A program made the translations under genes and the position numbers. 64,000 bases of DNA from Streptococcus vicugnae (GTDB lineage Bacteria > Bacillota > Bacilli > Lactobacillales > Streptococcaceae), in NCBI RefSeq assembly GCF_016461705.1, contig NZ_JAEMHW010000002.1, positions 434,001 to 498,000 of the forward strand, written 5' to 3'. Of the stretch, positions 34,890 through 44,766 are shown piece after piece. How positions within the stretch are numbered: position 1 is the first letter of the stretch; each line of letters opens with the position of its first letter. The notes beneath the pieces were generated by a model. It worked only from the letters and a program-made list of their open reading frames with translations, was not told the DNA's origin and searched no databases.

Positions 34890-37092
34890 AATTCTCGTCC
34901 ATCAACCAATCGTAAATTTCTTGTGGAGTGCCTAAAGCCATTAACTCTTGGTACTTCACTTCTTTTTTAAGTTGTTGGTAAATTTGACTATCTGAGATGC
35001 TGCGTTTTTGAGCATCTTTATTAACGACCATAACACCGTCAGTAATGGTTACAAAATCAAGTTCATCGAAAATTTGAATCATTTTTACCAAAAGAATATC
35101 AGGGATATTGAGGTATTGGCTTAGCTCTTTTAATTTATATCGTACGTCAAATTCTGGGAATTGGTAAATGGTTTTATACAATTTAGCAAATTGTTCACGT
35201 GTTCCATACCCTGTCAAATAATAGGCGCGTTTGATGTGATTCTTAAAGTACACAGCATCAAATTGGCGTCCCACAAAAAGCGACTTGAGTTCATCAGCAT
35301 TCTCTGGAATATCTAAAACAACGACTTCACTAGCGCTGGTATCTTGACTCAAAACAGGCACACGTTCTGGAAGGCTCGCATTTTTTGAACGAATATCAAT
35401 TAGTTGAATACCATCTACACGAGCATCTTCTAACATCAACTGGACAGTTGTCTGACCATTCCATTTGTTTATAGATAAGGTTACTGCTAGGCAAAGATTT
35501 TGCGCTTGTTGAAATTCCTGTACTAAATGTCCCTGATTGAAAGCAACAAGATCAACATTTGTTGAGCCTTGAGCAATTTTTAGCTTCAAATGAGCCCCGT
35601 TTTGTCCCATAGTACGTGCTTGTTTGACTGTAAAATCCTTGATTTCAAAGACTGGTTTTGCATTATCCATACCAAATGGTGCAATTTTCTCAAGACTTTT
35701 TACAGTGTCTAAATCAATTTCTGAAAGTTCCAGTACTTCATCAATGACTAAAGTCTTTTTCTGAGACAAATCAATGTCATTTTCAGCAATATAATCACAT
35801 AGAACTTGTGACAATTGTTCAAGATTTTCAACTGGCAAGGTCATACCAGCTGCACCAGCATGTCCACCAAAAGCCTTAAACAAATCTCGATGTTCATCAA
35901 GAGCATGGAAAATATTGATAGCTTCAATACTTCTTGCTGAACCCTTTGCCATACCATCTTCAATGTTTAAGACAATAACTGGCTGAGCAATGTGCTCCAA
36001 AATACGACCAGCGACAATCCCTAGAACACCTGGATGCCAACCTTCTTTAGCTAAAACTTGAACTGGCTTATCTAAATCAACCATACTCATCGCTTCATCG
36101 TAAATTTTTTGAACGATTTCTTTACGCTCTTCGTTTTTGGCATTAATCATTTGAGCAATGCTAAGAGCTTCCTCGTCATCAAATCCAGTCAATAATTCAA
36201 CAGCTGGATTAGGATCATCGAGGCGACCTAGCGCATTTAGTTGAGGAGCGATTTTGAAACCAACGGTTTCTTCGTTAACATCTGAAATTTCAATATCAGA
36301 TACCCTCATTAACTCCATTAAACCGATGCGTTCTGTCTGTTTGAGCATTTCAAGACCAACTTTAACCATAATTCGGTTTTCATCCGTTAAGCTGACCATA
36401 TCAGCAATGGTTCCAATTGCTACCAAATCTAACATTTCAGTTGGAATTGACTCAAGCAAGGCGCAAGCCACTTTGAAAGCCACCCCACAGCCAGCTAAGT
36501 ATTTAAAAGGATAGTTAGCATCTGGATGTTCGGGATGCACAATAGCAAAAGCATCTGGAAGCTCTGCGGGAAGGCCATGGTGGTCAGTTACAATGACATC
36601 AACTCCTTGGCTTTGTGCATAGCTAATCGCCTCATGCCCAGCAACACCATTGTCCACCGTGATAATCAAAGAAACCTGTTGCTGTTCAATAAAGTATTTG
36701 TAAACAGATTCGTTTGGTCCATAGCCGTCAACGAAACGATTTGGGAGATAAACTTGGGCTTCAGCTCCTAGCATTTCAAGAGCTTCTTTCATAATGCTAG
36801 CACTTGTCATGCCATCGGCATCATAGTCACCATAAACCAAAATTTGTTCGTAATTCTCAATCGCTTGACGGATACGAGCAACCGCCTTATCCATATCATG
36901 TAAAAGATATGGGTCATGCAGTTGAGATAAATCATTTGATAAAAATTGTGTTAGTTTTTCTTCATTATCAACCCCTCGGCTATAGAGAATCTTACTAGCT
37001 AAGGCAGTGATATTTTCCTTTTTTGTCAGTTCAAAAAAGCCATCATCTGGCTCTTTTTCAATATTTTTCCATTGGTATTTACTTGTTATCAT
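34888..37092 (-). CDS. recJ: Single-strand-specific exonuclease RecJ
   Basis: This 734-residue DHH-family nuclease degrades single-stranded DNA 5' to 3' in recombination and base-excision repair. The DYDADGMTSASIM motif is at about 83-95, the TVDNGV and VTDHHGLP motifs follow, and the DHHA1 region contains GGHAGAAGMTL. A C-terminal extension of about 170 residues is usual for Firmicute RecJ. It follows the SDR gene by 35 bases in a repair/RNA-processing operon. Confidence 0.94.
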   Translation of the reverse strand: MITSKYQWKNIEKEPDDGFFELTKKENITALASKILYSRGVDNEEKLTQFLSNDLSQLHDPYLLHDMDKAVARIRQAIENYEQILVYGDYDADGMTSASIMKEALEMLGAEAQVYLPNRFVDGYGPNESVYKYFIEQQQVSLIITVDNGVAGHEAISYAQSQGVDVIVTDHHGLPAELPDAFAIVHPEHPDANYPFKYLAGCGVAFKVACALLESIPTEMLDLVAIGTIADMVSLTDENRIMVKVGLEMLKQTERIGLMELMRVSDIEISDVNEETVGFKIAPQLNALGRLDDPNPAVELLTGFDDEEALSIAQMINAKNEERKEIVQKIYDEAMSMVDLDKPVQVLAKEGWHPGVLGIVAGRILEHIAQPVIVLNIEDGMAKGSARSIEAINIFHALDEHRDLFKAFGGHAGAAGMTLPVENLEQLSQVLCDYIAENDIDLSQKKTLVIDEVLELSEIDLDTVKSLEKIAPFGMDNAKPVFEIKDFTVKQARTMGQNGAHLKLKIAQGSTNVDLVAFNQGHLVQEFQQAQNLCLAVTLSINKWNGQTTVQLMLEDARVDGIQLIDIRSKNASLPERVPVLSQDTSASEVVVLDIPENADELKSLFVGRQFDAVYFKNHIKRAYYLTGYGTREQFAKLYKTIYQFPEFDVRYKLKELSQYLNIPDILLVKMIQIFDELDFVTITDGVMVVNKDAQKRSISDSQIYQQLKKEVKYQELMALGTPQEIYDWLMDEN

Positions 37093-37127
37093 TCACTTCT
37101 CACTTCTTACGTAGAATTGAAAGTTAG

Positions 37128-37886
37128 TTATTTGTAATTAAAAACTCTTCGCGCTAAGAAATCTGTAATTTTCGGGAAAAGTGTGTAGAACTTGTGAGCT
37201 GCTGCCATTGACAAGGGCATATTCACTTCTCGCTTATTTTTACCTAAGATAGCGACTGTACGTCTAGCCACTTCTTCAGGTTGTAAAACAAAACGTCCAA
37301 CACTTTTTAGATATTCTCCAGATGGGTCTGCTTTATCAAAAAATGTTGTTGCAATAGGCCCTGGATTAATCGTTGTCACGTAGACCTTGCTACCAGCTAA
37401 TTCCAAACGAAGAGCGTTTGAAAAGCCAATCACAGCAAATTTTGTCGCAGAATAAACAGATGATTTGGCTGACGCAATCAAACCAGCGATGCTAGCAATA
37501 TTAACGATATGCCCGTGACCAGCCTCTTTCATCTTGTGCCCAACCAAACGTGAAAATGTCATCGTAGCAAAAGTATTGATATCAAACATGTCACGAATTT
37601 GAGCAGTCGTGTAGGCATCAAACTCACTGAAATCACCATAACCAGCATTATTAATAAAGACATCAATATGACCGTGTTCTGCATACAGTTTTTCAACCAT
37701 CTCAAAAATAGCCAGATCACTTGTCATATCTAGTTCATAACAAGCTGTATTTGGACGACTTGCATAACATTTTTTAAGTTTTTCAGCACTGCGTCCTAAA
37801 GCAATAACAAAATCTTCAGCTGGTAACTGTTTAACAATTTCCTGAGCAAGTCCACCGCTTGCTCCCGTAATAGCAATTATTCTCAT
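37128..37886 (-). CDS. Short-chain dehydrogenase/reductase
   Basis: This 252-residue SDR has the NADP motif [11 protein letters not shown] at 7-17, NNAGYG, a catalytic Ser in NIASIAG and the YSATK Tyr/Lys pair. The family is close to YqjQ-type oxidoreductases of Firmicutes. The substrate is unknown. It overlaps rnz by 4 bases (ATGA). Confidence 0.88.
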   Translation of the reverse strand: MRIIAITGASGGLAQEIVKQLPAEDFVIALGRSAEKLKKCYASRPNTACYELDMTSDLAIFEMVEKLYAEHGHIDVFINNAGYGDFSEFDAYTTAQIRDMFDINTFATMTFSRLVGHKMKEAGHGHIVNIASIAGLIASAKSSVYSATKFAVIGFSNALRLELAGSKVYVTTINPGPIATTFFDKADPSGEYLKSVGRFVLQPEEVARRTVAILGKNKREVNMPLSMAAAHKFYTLFPKITDFLARRVFNYK

Positions 37887-38812
37887 AAGCTAATTTCTTC
37901 CAAATCTTTAACCAAGTGTGTATTTTCAAAGATTGCTTGTGCGTCGTTTTCGATTTGTTTGCATTCGCGTCCCAAAAAACGTGCACTAATGTGATTAAGT
38001 AAAAGCATTTTAGCTGATGCTTCTTTAGCAATTTGAGCCGCTTGAGTTCCTGTTGAGTGCCCATGTTTACGAGCAATTTTTTCATCACCCTTACCATAAG
38101 TTGACTCATGAACTAGGATATCAGCTCCTAAACCAAGACGGATACTAGCATCAGTCTTACGAGTATCACCTAAAATAGTAATGACTTTCCCTTTTTTCGG
38201 TGCTGAAATGTAATCTTTAGCGATAATTTTTGTTCCATCCTCTAAAACAACATCTTGTCCGCTCTTAATTTTGCCGAATAATGGACCAAATGGCACACCA
38301 GCAGCCTTCAAAGCTTCTGCATCAAGTGTTCCTTCCAAGTCTTTTTGCATCACACGGTAGCCAATACAGAAAATAGTATGGTCAAGTTTTTCAGCATAAA
38401 CCACAAATTTATCAGTTTCCATGATTTTGCCCAGACTGTTTTCGTCAAATTCATGAAAATGAATACGGTATGGCAAACGAGCACCAGACAAGCGCAAACT
38501 GCTCAAAACGTATGAACGAATACCAACAGGACCATAAATATCAAGGTCAGTTTGTTCTTCATTTGCTTGGAAAGCACGACTTGCCAAAAATCCAGGAAGA
38601 CCAAAAATATGGTCACCATGCAAGTGCGTGATAAAGATGCGTTTCACTTTACGAGGGCGGATAGTTGTTTCTAAAATCTGACGTTGTGTGCCTTCACCAC
38701 AGTCAAACATCCAAACTTCGTTAATTTCGTCAAGCAACTTTAACACTAAACTTGACACATTACGTAACTTTGAGGGCTGACCCGCTCCTGTTCCCAAAAA
38801 TTGTAATTCCAT
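37883..38812 (-). CDS. rnz: Ribonuclease Z
   Basis: This 309-residue metallo-beta-lactamase RNase trims the 3' trailer of tRNA precursors lacking encoded CCA. The HLHGDH zinc motif is at 63-68 with the family exosite-like [15 protein letters not shown] region before it. A final [16 protein letters not shown] is the long-form RNase Z motif. It is cotranscribed with hflX and recJ. Confidence 0.95.
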   Translation of the reverse strand: MELQFLGTGAGQPSKLRNVSSLVLKLLDEINEVWMFDCGEGTQRQILETTIRPRKVKRIFITHLHGDHIFGLPGFLASRAFQANEEQTDLDIYGPVGIRSYVLSSLRLSGARLPYRIHFHEFDENSLGKIMETDKFVVYAEKLDHTIFCIGYRVMQKDLEGTLDAEALKAAGVPFGPLFGKIKSGQDVVLEDGTKIIAKDYISAPKKGKVITILGDTRKTDASIRLGLGADILVHESTYGKGDEKIARKHGHSTGTQAAQIAKEASAKMLLLNHISARFLGRECKQIENDAQAIFENTHLVKDLEEISL

Positions 38813-38849
38813 ATATACCTATAAAAACCGAGGTTTTTAATTATCCTTC

Positions 38850-39491
38850 CTAATGCGATACTTTTACATAAGCAATAAATTCACGTTGATCAAACGTGTA
38901 ATAAACTTGCCCTTGATAATGAGCTAGCAAGTCTGATAATTCATCGCGATTAAAACTTTTTAGCTTAACCATATTTCCTTTTAATTTTGAAACATGGCTG
39001 AGCAGACTATTTTCTGGCGTAAGGTCTTCTAGCTCTTGATCATCAAAAGTCATTTTTGACATTTTGATATTTCCTTCTTCAACATAAATCTTATATTGAG
39101 GAAAAACCTGTGCCAATTCAAACAAGACATCAGTCGTCAAGGCCTCATTCTTTTCAGAAAAAACGCGAGCGACTTCTTTGTCATTTTCATAGGTAAAACC
39201 ATATGATTTTCCTGATAAATTCAAGCGAATAAACGGTTTATGTTCATCAAAAGAAGGTTTATCATTTAACAAATGCAATTCTTTTGATAATTCAAAGTAA
39301 TAATCCGTTGCGGCTTGCGGAGATTGCTTTTGATACATTTCTGCAAAATAAGCATTGATAACACTTGGAGGTGGCGTGATAAAACTTAGTTTTTGTCCAT
39401 CAGTTAAACCTTCTAAAGTATTTTGCAAATACACTTTATCTAGTGATGTAAAACCACCATATTTTAAAGCTAAGCTTATATAATCAGTCAT
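38850..39491 (-). CDS. Conserved hypothetical streptococcal protein
   Basis: This 213-residue protein has no signal peptide, no membrane segment and no motif I recognise. It starts with MTDYISLALKYGGFTSLDKVYL and contains FITPPPSVINAYFAEMYQKQ. It overlaps hflX by 8 bases and precedes rnz. It is probably cytosolic. The function is unknown. Its location between two RNA/ribosome factors may hint at a role there, but this is weak. Confidence 0.75.
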   Translation of the reverse strand: MTDYISLALKYGGFTSLDKVYLQNTLEGLTDGQKLSFITPPPSVINAYFAEMYQKQSPQAATDYYFELSKELHLLNDKPSFDEHKPFIRLNLSGKSYGFTYENDKEVARVFSEKNEALTTDVLFELAQVFPQYKIYVEEGNIKMSKMTFDDQELEDLTPENSLLSHVSKLKGNMVKLKSFNRDELSDLLAHYQGQVYYTFDQREFIAYVKVSH

Positions 39492-40722
39492 AGAATTCTT
39501 CTAGTCTCCATTTATTTTTAGGATTGATGTAACCTGTAATTGTTTCATATTCTTCTGCAAAATCATAACGGTCAAGCAGAGCCATTTTATTCAAATCGTA
39601 AAGCTTGTAAGCTTGACTTTGGTGAACACGAATACTAAAGGGTTCAAAAATCTCACGAATTTCATTGATAATCAAACGACGTAACAGTGAACGAGCTTCT
39701 TTATCACGCGCTGAAATACGCACATTTGGAAAAGCTGTCGCTGCAAAATGCTCAGCAACATCCATTTTGTTATAAACAGCTAAACGTGGAATGTCCAACA
39801 TATCTAACTCTTTTAACAAATTCAAAACCACTTTTTCGTGTTCAGCATGATTTGGATCACTAGCATCAATCACATGCAAAAGTAAATCAACGTGACGACT
39901 TTCCTCTAACGTTGATTTAAAGGCAGCAACCAATTCTGTCGGTAAATTTTGAATAAAACCAACAGTATCCGTCAACGTCACCTGAAATTGATTTTGCAGG
40001 TAAATTTGCTTGGTTGTGGCATCCAAAGTCGCAAATAACTCATCAGCCTCATACTGCTTATCATTTGTTAACACATTCATAATAGTTGATTTACCAGCGT
40101 TGGTGTAACCGATGAGTCCGATTTTAAAGACTTGAGACTCTGTTCGTTTTTCGCGCCCAGTCTCGCGATTTTTTTCAACCACTTTTAATTGACGTTCAAT
40201 GTCTGCAATTTGATTGCGGATAGAACGACGATTAAGCTCCAATTGACTTTCACCTGGTCCACGACTACCAATTCCACCTGCTTGTCGGCTAAGCATAACC
40301 CCTTGTCCGACAAGGCGAGGTAACATATATTTGAGTTGAGCCAGATGAACTTGCAATTTACCTTCATGACTGCGAGCGCGCATGGCAAAAATATCCAAAA
40401 TTAACTGCATGCGATCAATCACTTTAACACCAAGTTCTGATTCTAAATTAACATTTTGACGTGGAGTCAAACGGTCATTAACAATGACAGTATCAATCTC
40501 ATCAGCGTCAACAATCGCCTTGATTTCAGCTAATTTTCCTGAACCAATCAATGATTTACTATCATATTTTTCACGTTTTTGACGATATGAAGAGATTACC
40601 TCAGCTCCTGCTGTCTTAGCTAGAGAAGCCAGTTCTTCCATAGACATTTCAAAGTTTTCTGTATCTGGCAGTTCAACTCCTAGTAAAATCACGCGCTCTT
40701 GATGTTCGCTTGTTTCAATCAT
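39484..40722 (-). CDS. hflX: GTPase HflX
   Basis: This 412-residue GTPase has an N-terminal HflX domain with GGIGSRGPGESQLELNRR (149-166), a glycine-rich hallmark. The G1 motif GYTNAGKS is at 205-212, with DTVGF (G3) and NKMD (G4) following. HflX binds the 50S subunit and splits stalled or hibernating ribosomes. It lies downstream of miaA, as in many bacteria. Confidence 0.94.
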   Translation of the reverse strand: MIETSEHQERVILLGVELPDTENFEMSMEELASLAKTAGAEVISSYRQKREKYDSKSLIGSGKLAEIKAIVDADEIDTVIVNDRLTPRQNVNLESELGVKVIDRMQLILDIFAMRARSHEGKLQVHLAQLKYMLPRLVGQGVMLSRQAGGIGSRGPGESQLELNRRSIRNQIADIERQLKVVEKNRETGREKRTESQVFKIGLIGYTNAGKSTIMNVLTNDKQYEADELFATLDATTKQIYLQNQFQVTLTDTVGFIQNLPTELVAAFKSTLEESRHVDLLLHVIDASDPNHAEHEKVVLNLLKELDMLDIPRLAVYNKMDVAEHFAATAFPNVRISARDKEARSLLRRLIINEIREIFEPFSIRVHQSQAYKLYDLNKMALLDRYDFAEEYETITGYINPKNKWRLEEFYD

Positions 40723-40786
40723 GTACTCACCCCTTTTCTTAATTAATCCGTAAAACTCATTATATCATAAATTCTTTTCAAAAGTG

Positions 40787-40806
40787 AAAGGGAGCGTTTT
40801 ACTCCC
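40787..40806 (-). terminator. Hairpin after miaA
   Basis: AAGGGAG pairs with CTCCCTT (minus strand), followed by TCACTTTT. The T-run is weak, so it may only attenuate toward other genes downstream. hflX has no obvious promoter of its own. Confidence 0.5.
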
Positions 40807-41706
40807 TTACATTTTCTTTTCATTTAAAAAACAATCAACATCGGCACTTACTTTTGCTTTAAAATCCGCTTCTGAAACTTTATAAAATCGAACCACCATA
40901 CGGTTTCTAAACCATGTTAATTGGCGCTTAGCAAAGCGACGTGTGTTTTGTTTTAATTTTTCAACGCAAGCTTCAAGTGTTTCTTCTCCTGCAAAATACG
41001 GGAAAAGTTCTTTATAGCCAATAGCTCGTGCCGCTTGAACATCACGGTAATGATCAAAAAGCCATTTAGCCTCATCCAAAACACCATTTTCAACCATGAG
41101 GTCAACACGGTGATTAATGCGATCATACAGAACCTGACGATCATCATTTAAGCCAATCAAAAAAGCATCATAGTTGGTTTCTTTATTTTGCAAATCTTGT
41201 CCAAACTTAGCTAACTCCAAGGCACGAATGGCACGACGGCGGTTGATTTGAGGAATCTCGATCTTCTGCTCTGCTATTTTTTCAAAAAGCTCTTCATCAC
41301 TTAACAAATCCAATTCTTTTCGGTAAGCGAGGACTTTTTCTTGGTCAACCTCACCGCCTAAATGATAACCTTCTAGCAAACTTTGAAGATAAAGTCCAGT
41401 TCCTCCAACAATGATAGGCAACTTACCTCGACTAACAATATCATCGATAGCAGCTTTGGCTTCTGTCACAAAGTCATAAACAGAATAAGTTTCATCAACA
41501 TCACGCACATCAATTAAGTGGTGAGGAGCTGCTGCCTGTTCTTCAGGCGTTGCCTTTGCCGTTCCAATATCTAAATGACGGTAGACTTGCTGACTATCAC
41601 CGCTGATAATCTCTCCGTTAAATTGTTTTGCTAACTCAATTCCAAGAGCTGTTTTTCCAACAGCCGTTGGTCCTACCACGGCTAGCAATTTTATTTTTTT
41701 TGACAT
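40807..41706 (-). CDS. miaA: tRNA dimethylallyltransferase
   Basis: This 299-residue enzyme adds a dimethylallyl group to A37 of tRNAs reading UNN codons. The Walker A GPTAVGKT is at 12-19, [17 protein letters not shown] and [15 protein letters not shown] are family signatures, and RAIGYKEL is near the C-terminus. It heads the miaA-hflX-rnz-recJ group. Confidence 0.95.
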   Translation of the reverse strand: MSKKIKLLAVVGPTAVGKTALGIELAKQFNGEIISGDSQQVYRHLDIGTAKATPEEQAAAPHHLIDVRDVDETYSVYDFVTEAKAAIDDIVSRGKLPIIVGGTGLYLQSLLEGYHLGGEVDQEKVLAYRKELDLLSDEELFEKIAEQKIEIPQINRRRAIRALELAKFGQDLQNKETNYDAFLIGLNDDRQVLYDRINHRVDLMVENGVLDEAKWLFDHYRDVQAARAIGYKELFPYFAGEETLEACVEKLKQNTRRFAKRQLTWFRNRMVVRFYKVSEADFKAKVSADVDCFLNEKKM

Positions 41707-41892
41707 CTATTTTTTATCCGTCCTAAGCCTGATTTTTTTAGTAAATATAACGTTTTCACTTGAATTTTTAGGCAATTTTCGTTACCATTATTATAACATA
41801 AGGTGGTAGGACAAGAAAACAAATCCTACTGCTATAAAAGAGTATAAAAGTTCTTTATACTCCCTGTTCTTATCAGTGAGGAGGAATTTATT

Positions 41893-42069
41893 ATGGCTAA
41901 AAAATTTGCATTCGCTAAAGGTCTTGCTACTGGTGTTGTAGCCACAGCCGCTACTGTTGCCGGTGCTATTTTCGCAGTTAAGAAAAAAATCATTGATCCT
42001 GAAGAAGAAAAAGCTGCTTTCATTCAAGAAAATCGTAAAAAAGCAGCCCGCAAACGTATTTCTCACTAA
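41893..42069 (+). CDS. DUF3042 family protein, 58 residues
   Basis: This small protein has a hydrophobic, Ala/Gly-rich segment at about 7-31 (AFAKGLATGVVATAATVAGAIFAV written in parts) and a charged tail with DPEEEKAAF, ENRKKAARKR. The pattern matches DUF3042 of Lactobacillales. It has SD GGAGG at an ideal distance, and its own terminator follows. Just upstream, GAGTATAAA and TTTATACTC form a 9-bp dyad at 41840-41862. The function is unknown. It is likely a single-pass membrane protein with a cytosolic basic tail. Confidence 0.85.
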   Translation: MAKKFAFAKGLATGVVATAATVAGAIFAVKKKIIDPEEEKAAFIQENRKKAARKRISH

Positions 42070-42072
42070 TTA

Positions 42073-42116
42073 TTAAATAAAAAGTCCCTTGAGCTTTATG
42101 CCCAGGGGACTTTTTT
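42073..42116 (+). terminator. Terminator of the DUF3042 gene
   Basis: AAAAAGTCCCTTGAG pairs imperfectly with CCAGGGGACTTTTTT. It is symmetric enough to serve the PHP gene from the other side. Confidence 0.85.
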
Positions 42117-42139
42117 AACATAAAATCCAATTAAAAATT

Positions 42140-42874
42140 CTACAGAATCTCCCACTCTTCAATGCCAAATTCGTCTAGTAAGTCTTGGATTTTATCAAAG
42201 GCTAGTCGAAAATGTTCTAACTTGTGACCATCAGAACCAATCGAATACTTATGACAGCCTAGGTCTTTGACTAAACCTAAAGCATAACGATAAAGGTCTT
42301 CTTTACCATACAAGTACATTGACTTACTATTTAGTTCAAAAGCTAAATCATAATCAATCATCTTTTGGAAAATACGTTTTAATTGTGGCTCGTAAGCTTT
42401 TAAGTCATCAACAGTCAAATCAAAAATACGAAAACCATAGTCAAAGTGAGCTAAAACATCAGCCTCCACACGACCAATGGCATATTCTAATTTATCCAGA
42501 TACTCTTGAATAATGGTATCCTTATCCATATCAGCCACTTCGTCATCAAGATAGTCATTAGTTCCATTATGGTGAACAGACAAAAGTTTCAAATCAAACT
42601 CCTTATCTGCCAAAAAGGCTAAAATGTCTGCTTCACGCGGTTGGTAATAACCAATTTCAATACCTTTTTTAATGCGATTACCATACTTTTTATTGAGCTC
42701 AGCAATTTCTTGTGAATAAGCTTCATAATCTGGAACGTCATCTTGTTTAGTATAAGGATTTGACAAATCATAGTGCTCAGTTGTCACAATATCACCAGTA
42801 TAATGGTCTAAATAGTCTTCAAACTGTGCATCTGAATCGTAAGAAAAATGTGTATGTAAGTGATTATCTCGCAT
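42140..42874 (-). CDS. PHP-domain phosphatase, histidinol-phosphatase-like
   Basis: This 244-residue protein is a PHP-superfamily metal-dependent phosphoesterase with DNHLHTHFS at the start, GIEIGYY, LLSVHHNGT and a final IGSDGHKLEHF. The family includes HisK-type histidinol phosphatase. No other his gene is present, so the natural substrate may be another sugar or nucleotide phosphate. The ATG at 42874 has GAGG a short distance upstream. Confidence 0.83.
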   Translation of the reverse strand: MRDNHLHTHFSYDSDAQFEDYLDHYTGDIVTTEHYDLSNPYTKQDDVPDYEAYSQEIAELNKKYGNRIKKGIEIGYYQPREADILAFLADKEFDLKLLSVHHNGTNDYLDDEVADMDKDTIIQEYLDKLEYAIGRVEADVLAHFDYGFRIFDLTVDDLKAYEPQLKRIFQKMIDYDLAFELNSKSMYLYGKEDLYRYALGLVKDLGCHKYSIGSDGHKLEHFRLAFDKIQDLLDEFGIEEWEIL

Positions 42875-42899
42875 CCTCAACCTCGCTGTATTTATATTA

Positions 42900-43340
42900 T
42901 TAGTCTAAATCATCAATGCCTGCTGCCATACGTTCTTCACCCCACCATAATGGCATAAGTTCCCCCAAAGTGATGGTTTCACGCTTTTCATAGTCCAGCA
43001 TAAATTCCAAATCTTTGTTTTTAGGCGACAATTGCATCAAAAATTCACGGCAAGCACCACAAGGCATCCCTGAACCTTCACCATAAGGCGGCTTATCCCG
43101 AAATGCAATAATGCGTTTGATGGTGGTTTGACCCGATTGTTGAAACATATTGAAGGCAGCTGCACGTTCAGCACACAAGTGAAAAACACCTGATGTTGCT
43201 TCAAAGCAATATCCCGTAAAAATCTGACCATCTTCAGCCTCAATTGCTGCGACAACATGATTTGAATAGATAAAAGGTGTCACATAATGAGGATTAAAGT
43301 CCTTTTTAGCTGCTTCATACAATTTTTCCCAAATATCCAT
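42900..43340 (-). CDS. Cytidine deaminase family protein
   Basis: This 146-residue protein has the zinc motifs HLCAERAA (54-61; Cys56, catalytic Glu58) and PCGACREF (93-100; Cys94, Cys97). It would deaminate cytidine or deoxycytidine for pyrimidine salvage. Blasticidin-S-deaminase-like relatives are an alternative because the sequence after HLCAER differs from typical Cdd. The ATG at 43340 has AAGGAG upstream. Confidence 0.82.
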   Translation of the reverse strand: MDIWEKLYEAAKKDFNPHYVTPFIYSNHVVAAIEAEDGQIFTGYCFEATSGVFHLCAERAAAFNMFQQSGQTTIKRIIAFRDKPPYGEGSGMPCGACREFLMQLSPKNKDLEFMLDYEKRETITLGELMPLWWGEERMAAGIDDLD

Positions 43341-43423
43341 CACAAATCTCCTTTTAAACCGTCTGTATTTTCTTAGTATATCAAATTTTCAGTTAATTAG
43401 ACAGAAATTTTGAAAAATTTAGT

Positions 43424-43492
43424 TATAGTTTAAAACTATACATAGCCCTAAAAAAATAACTATTTTTCAAAATGGAAAAGCTCAGCTACAAT
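43424..43492 (+). promoter_or_regulatory. MtaR-like operator and promoter of the MetE-like gene
   Basis: A perfect 17-bp palindrome TATAGTT-N3-AACTATA (43424-43440) lies above a weak -35 TTTTCA (43464-43469) and TACAAT (43487-43492) 17 bases apart. The weak -35 is what an activator-dependent promoter would show. The palindrome repeats the one upstream of metA. Confidence 0.78.
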
Positions 43493-43523
43493 AGAAATCA
43501 CAAAAACAAATGAGGTACATAAC

Positions 43524-44669
43524 ATGGCTAAATCAAAATTTCAACTAGTTGGGTCTCTTCTACGCCCAGCTGACTTACGTGAATACAAAACAGCCATCGA
43601 ACATCGTGATGATATCAAATACCCATTCTACGATGCTTTTGATGGCTATAAAGAAACTGAAACAGCTGATATTAAAAAAGTTATCGCTGAAGAAAAAGCA
43701 AACGGCATTGATGTCTTAACCGATGGTGAATATTCAAAATCTATGTGGCACCTTGACTTTGTCTGGGGTCTTAAAGGAATTGAACGCTACATTGCTGACC
43801 ATGGTTACACATTCCAAGACCACGATGGTGGACACTTTGAAACACGTAAAGATATCGGTATCCGCATCACTGAACCACTTTCAGGTAAAAACCACCACTT
43901 CCTTGATATCTATAAACTAGTTAAAGAAGAAGCTGGCGATACCGATACTAAACTAACAATTTGGGGACCTGCACACGCATATACAGAATTCACTGTCTTC
44001 AATAAACTTGCTGGTGAAGATCAAGTTTATAAAACAAACGAAGAACTTAAAACTGGTCTTATCAATGCTTACAAAGAATTCTTGAAAGAATACAAAGAAG
44101 TCGGTGGTGAAATTATCCAATTTGACGACTGCCTTTGGGAACTTTTTGATGAATCAAACCCTGCTGGATTCTTCGCTGAAGGAAACAGCGCCCTTGCTGA
44201 TCTTGCTGATGAATTTATCGCAGTTAATAACGAAGTTGCTGACTACGGACACGAACTTGGTTTGAAAGTTTGGACTCATAACTGCCGCGGTAACTACGAA
44301 AGCCGTTCTGCTGCTGGTGGTACTTATGAAGCTATCGCTACAAAATTCTTGAAAGACCAACACTATGACCGTTTCTTCCTTGAATGGGATAGTGAAGTAG
44401 CTGGTGATCTTAAAGCTCTTGAAAGCTTGAAAGATAAAGACGCTGAAGTTGTTCTTGGACTCCTTTCAAGTAAAACAACTGACCTTGATGATGAAGAACG
44501 TGCTCTTAAAATGCTTGAAGAAGCTAGTCACATCATCCCTAAAGATCGTCTTTTCCTTTCTCATCAATGTGGTTTTGCCTCATGTGATTCAGGAAATGAA
44601 TTGGCTATCCCACAACAATGGGCTAAAATCAAACAAGGGCAAGAAATTGCTGCCAAATTCTGGAACTAA
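43524..44669 (+). CDS. Short MetE-like protein, cobalamin-independent methionine synthase family (YxjG/YxjH-like)
   Basis: This 381-residue protein corresponds to the catalytic C-terminal half of MetE. Zinc ligands are in THNCRG (His252, Cys254), FLEWDS (Glu287) and SHQCGFA (Cys349). The N-terminal MetE repeat domain is missing, as in the Bacillus YxjG/YxjH family, whose members may use a different methyl donor. It could methylate homocysteine from an S-methyl compound. The MtaR-like box upstream supports a role in methionine supply. The start has SD GAGG. No metF gene is adjacent. Confidence 0.82.
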   Translation: MAKSKFQLVGSLLRPADLREYKTAIEHRDDIKYPFYDAFDGYKETETADIKKVIAEEKANGIDVLTDGEYSKSMWHLDFVWGLKGIERYIADHGYTFQDHDGGHFETRKDIGIRITEPLSGKNHHFLDIYKLVKEEAGDTDTKLTIWGPAHAYTEFTVFNKLAGEDQVYKTNEELKTGLINAYKEFLKEYKEVGGEIIQFDDCLWELFDESNPAGFFAEGNSALADLADEFIAVNNEVADYGHELGLKVWTHNCRGNYESRSAAGGTYEAIATKFLKDQHYDRFFLEWDSEVAGDLKALESLKDKDAEVVLGLLSSKTTDLDDEERALKMLEEASHIIPKDRLFLSHQCGFASCDSGNELAIPQQWAKIKQGQEIAAKFWN

Positions 44670-44724
44670 TTCGTCCAACTCATCTTTATTTTTTTCAATA
44701 TACAATAATACAATATACTATACT

Positions 44725-44763
44725 AAAAGCGACCGCAGGCACAATGCTTACGGTCACTTTTTT
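44725..44763 (-). terminator. Terminator between the MetE-like gene and addA
   Basis: AAAAGCGACCG pairs with CGGTCACTTTTTT around an unpaired loop. It is usable from both sides. Confidence 0.82.
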
Positions 44764-44766
44764 ATG

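Noticed and set aside
41791..42066. Minus-strand open frames opposite the DUF3042 gene
   Set aside because: The plus-strand gene has an ideal ribosome site, a family match and a terminator. The opposite frames have none of these.
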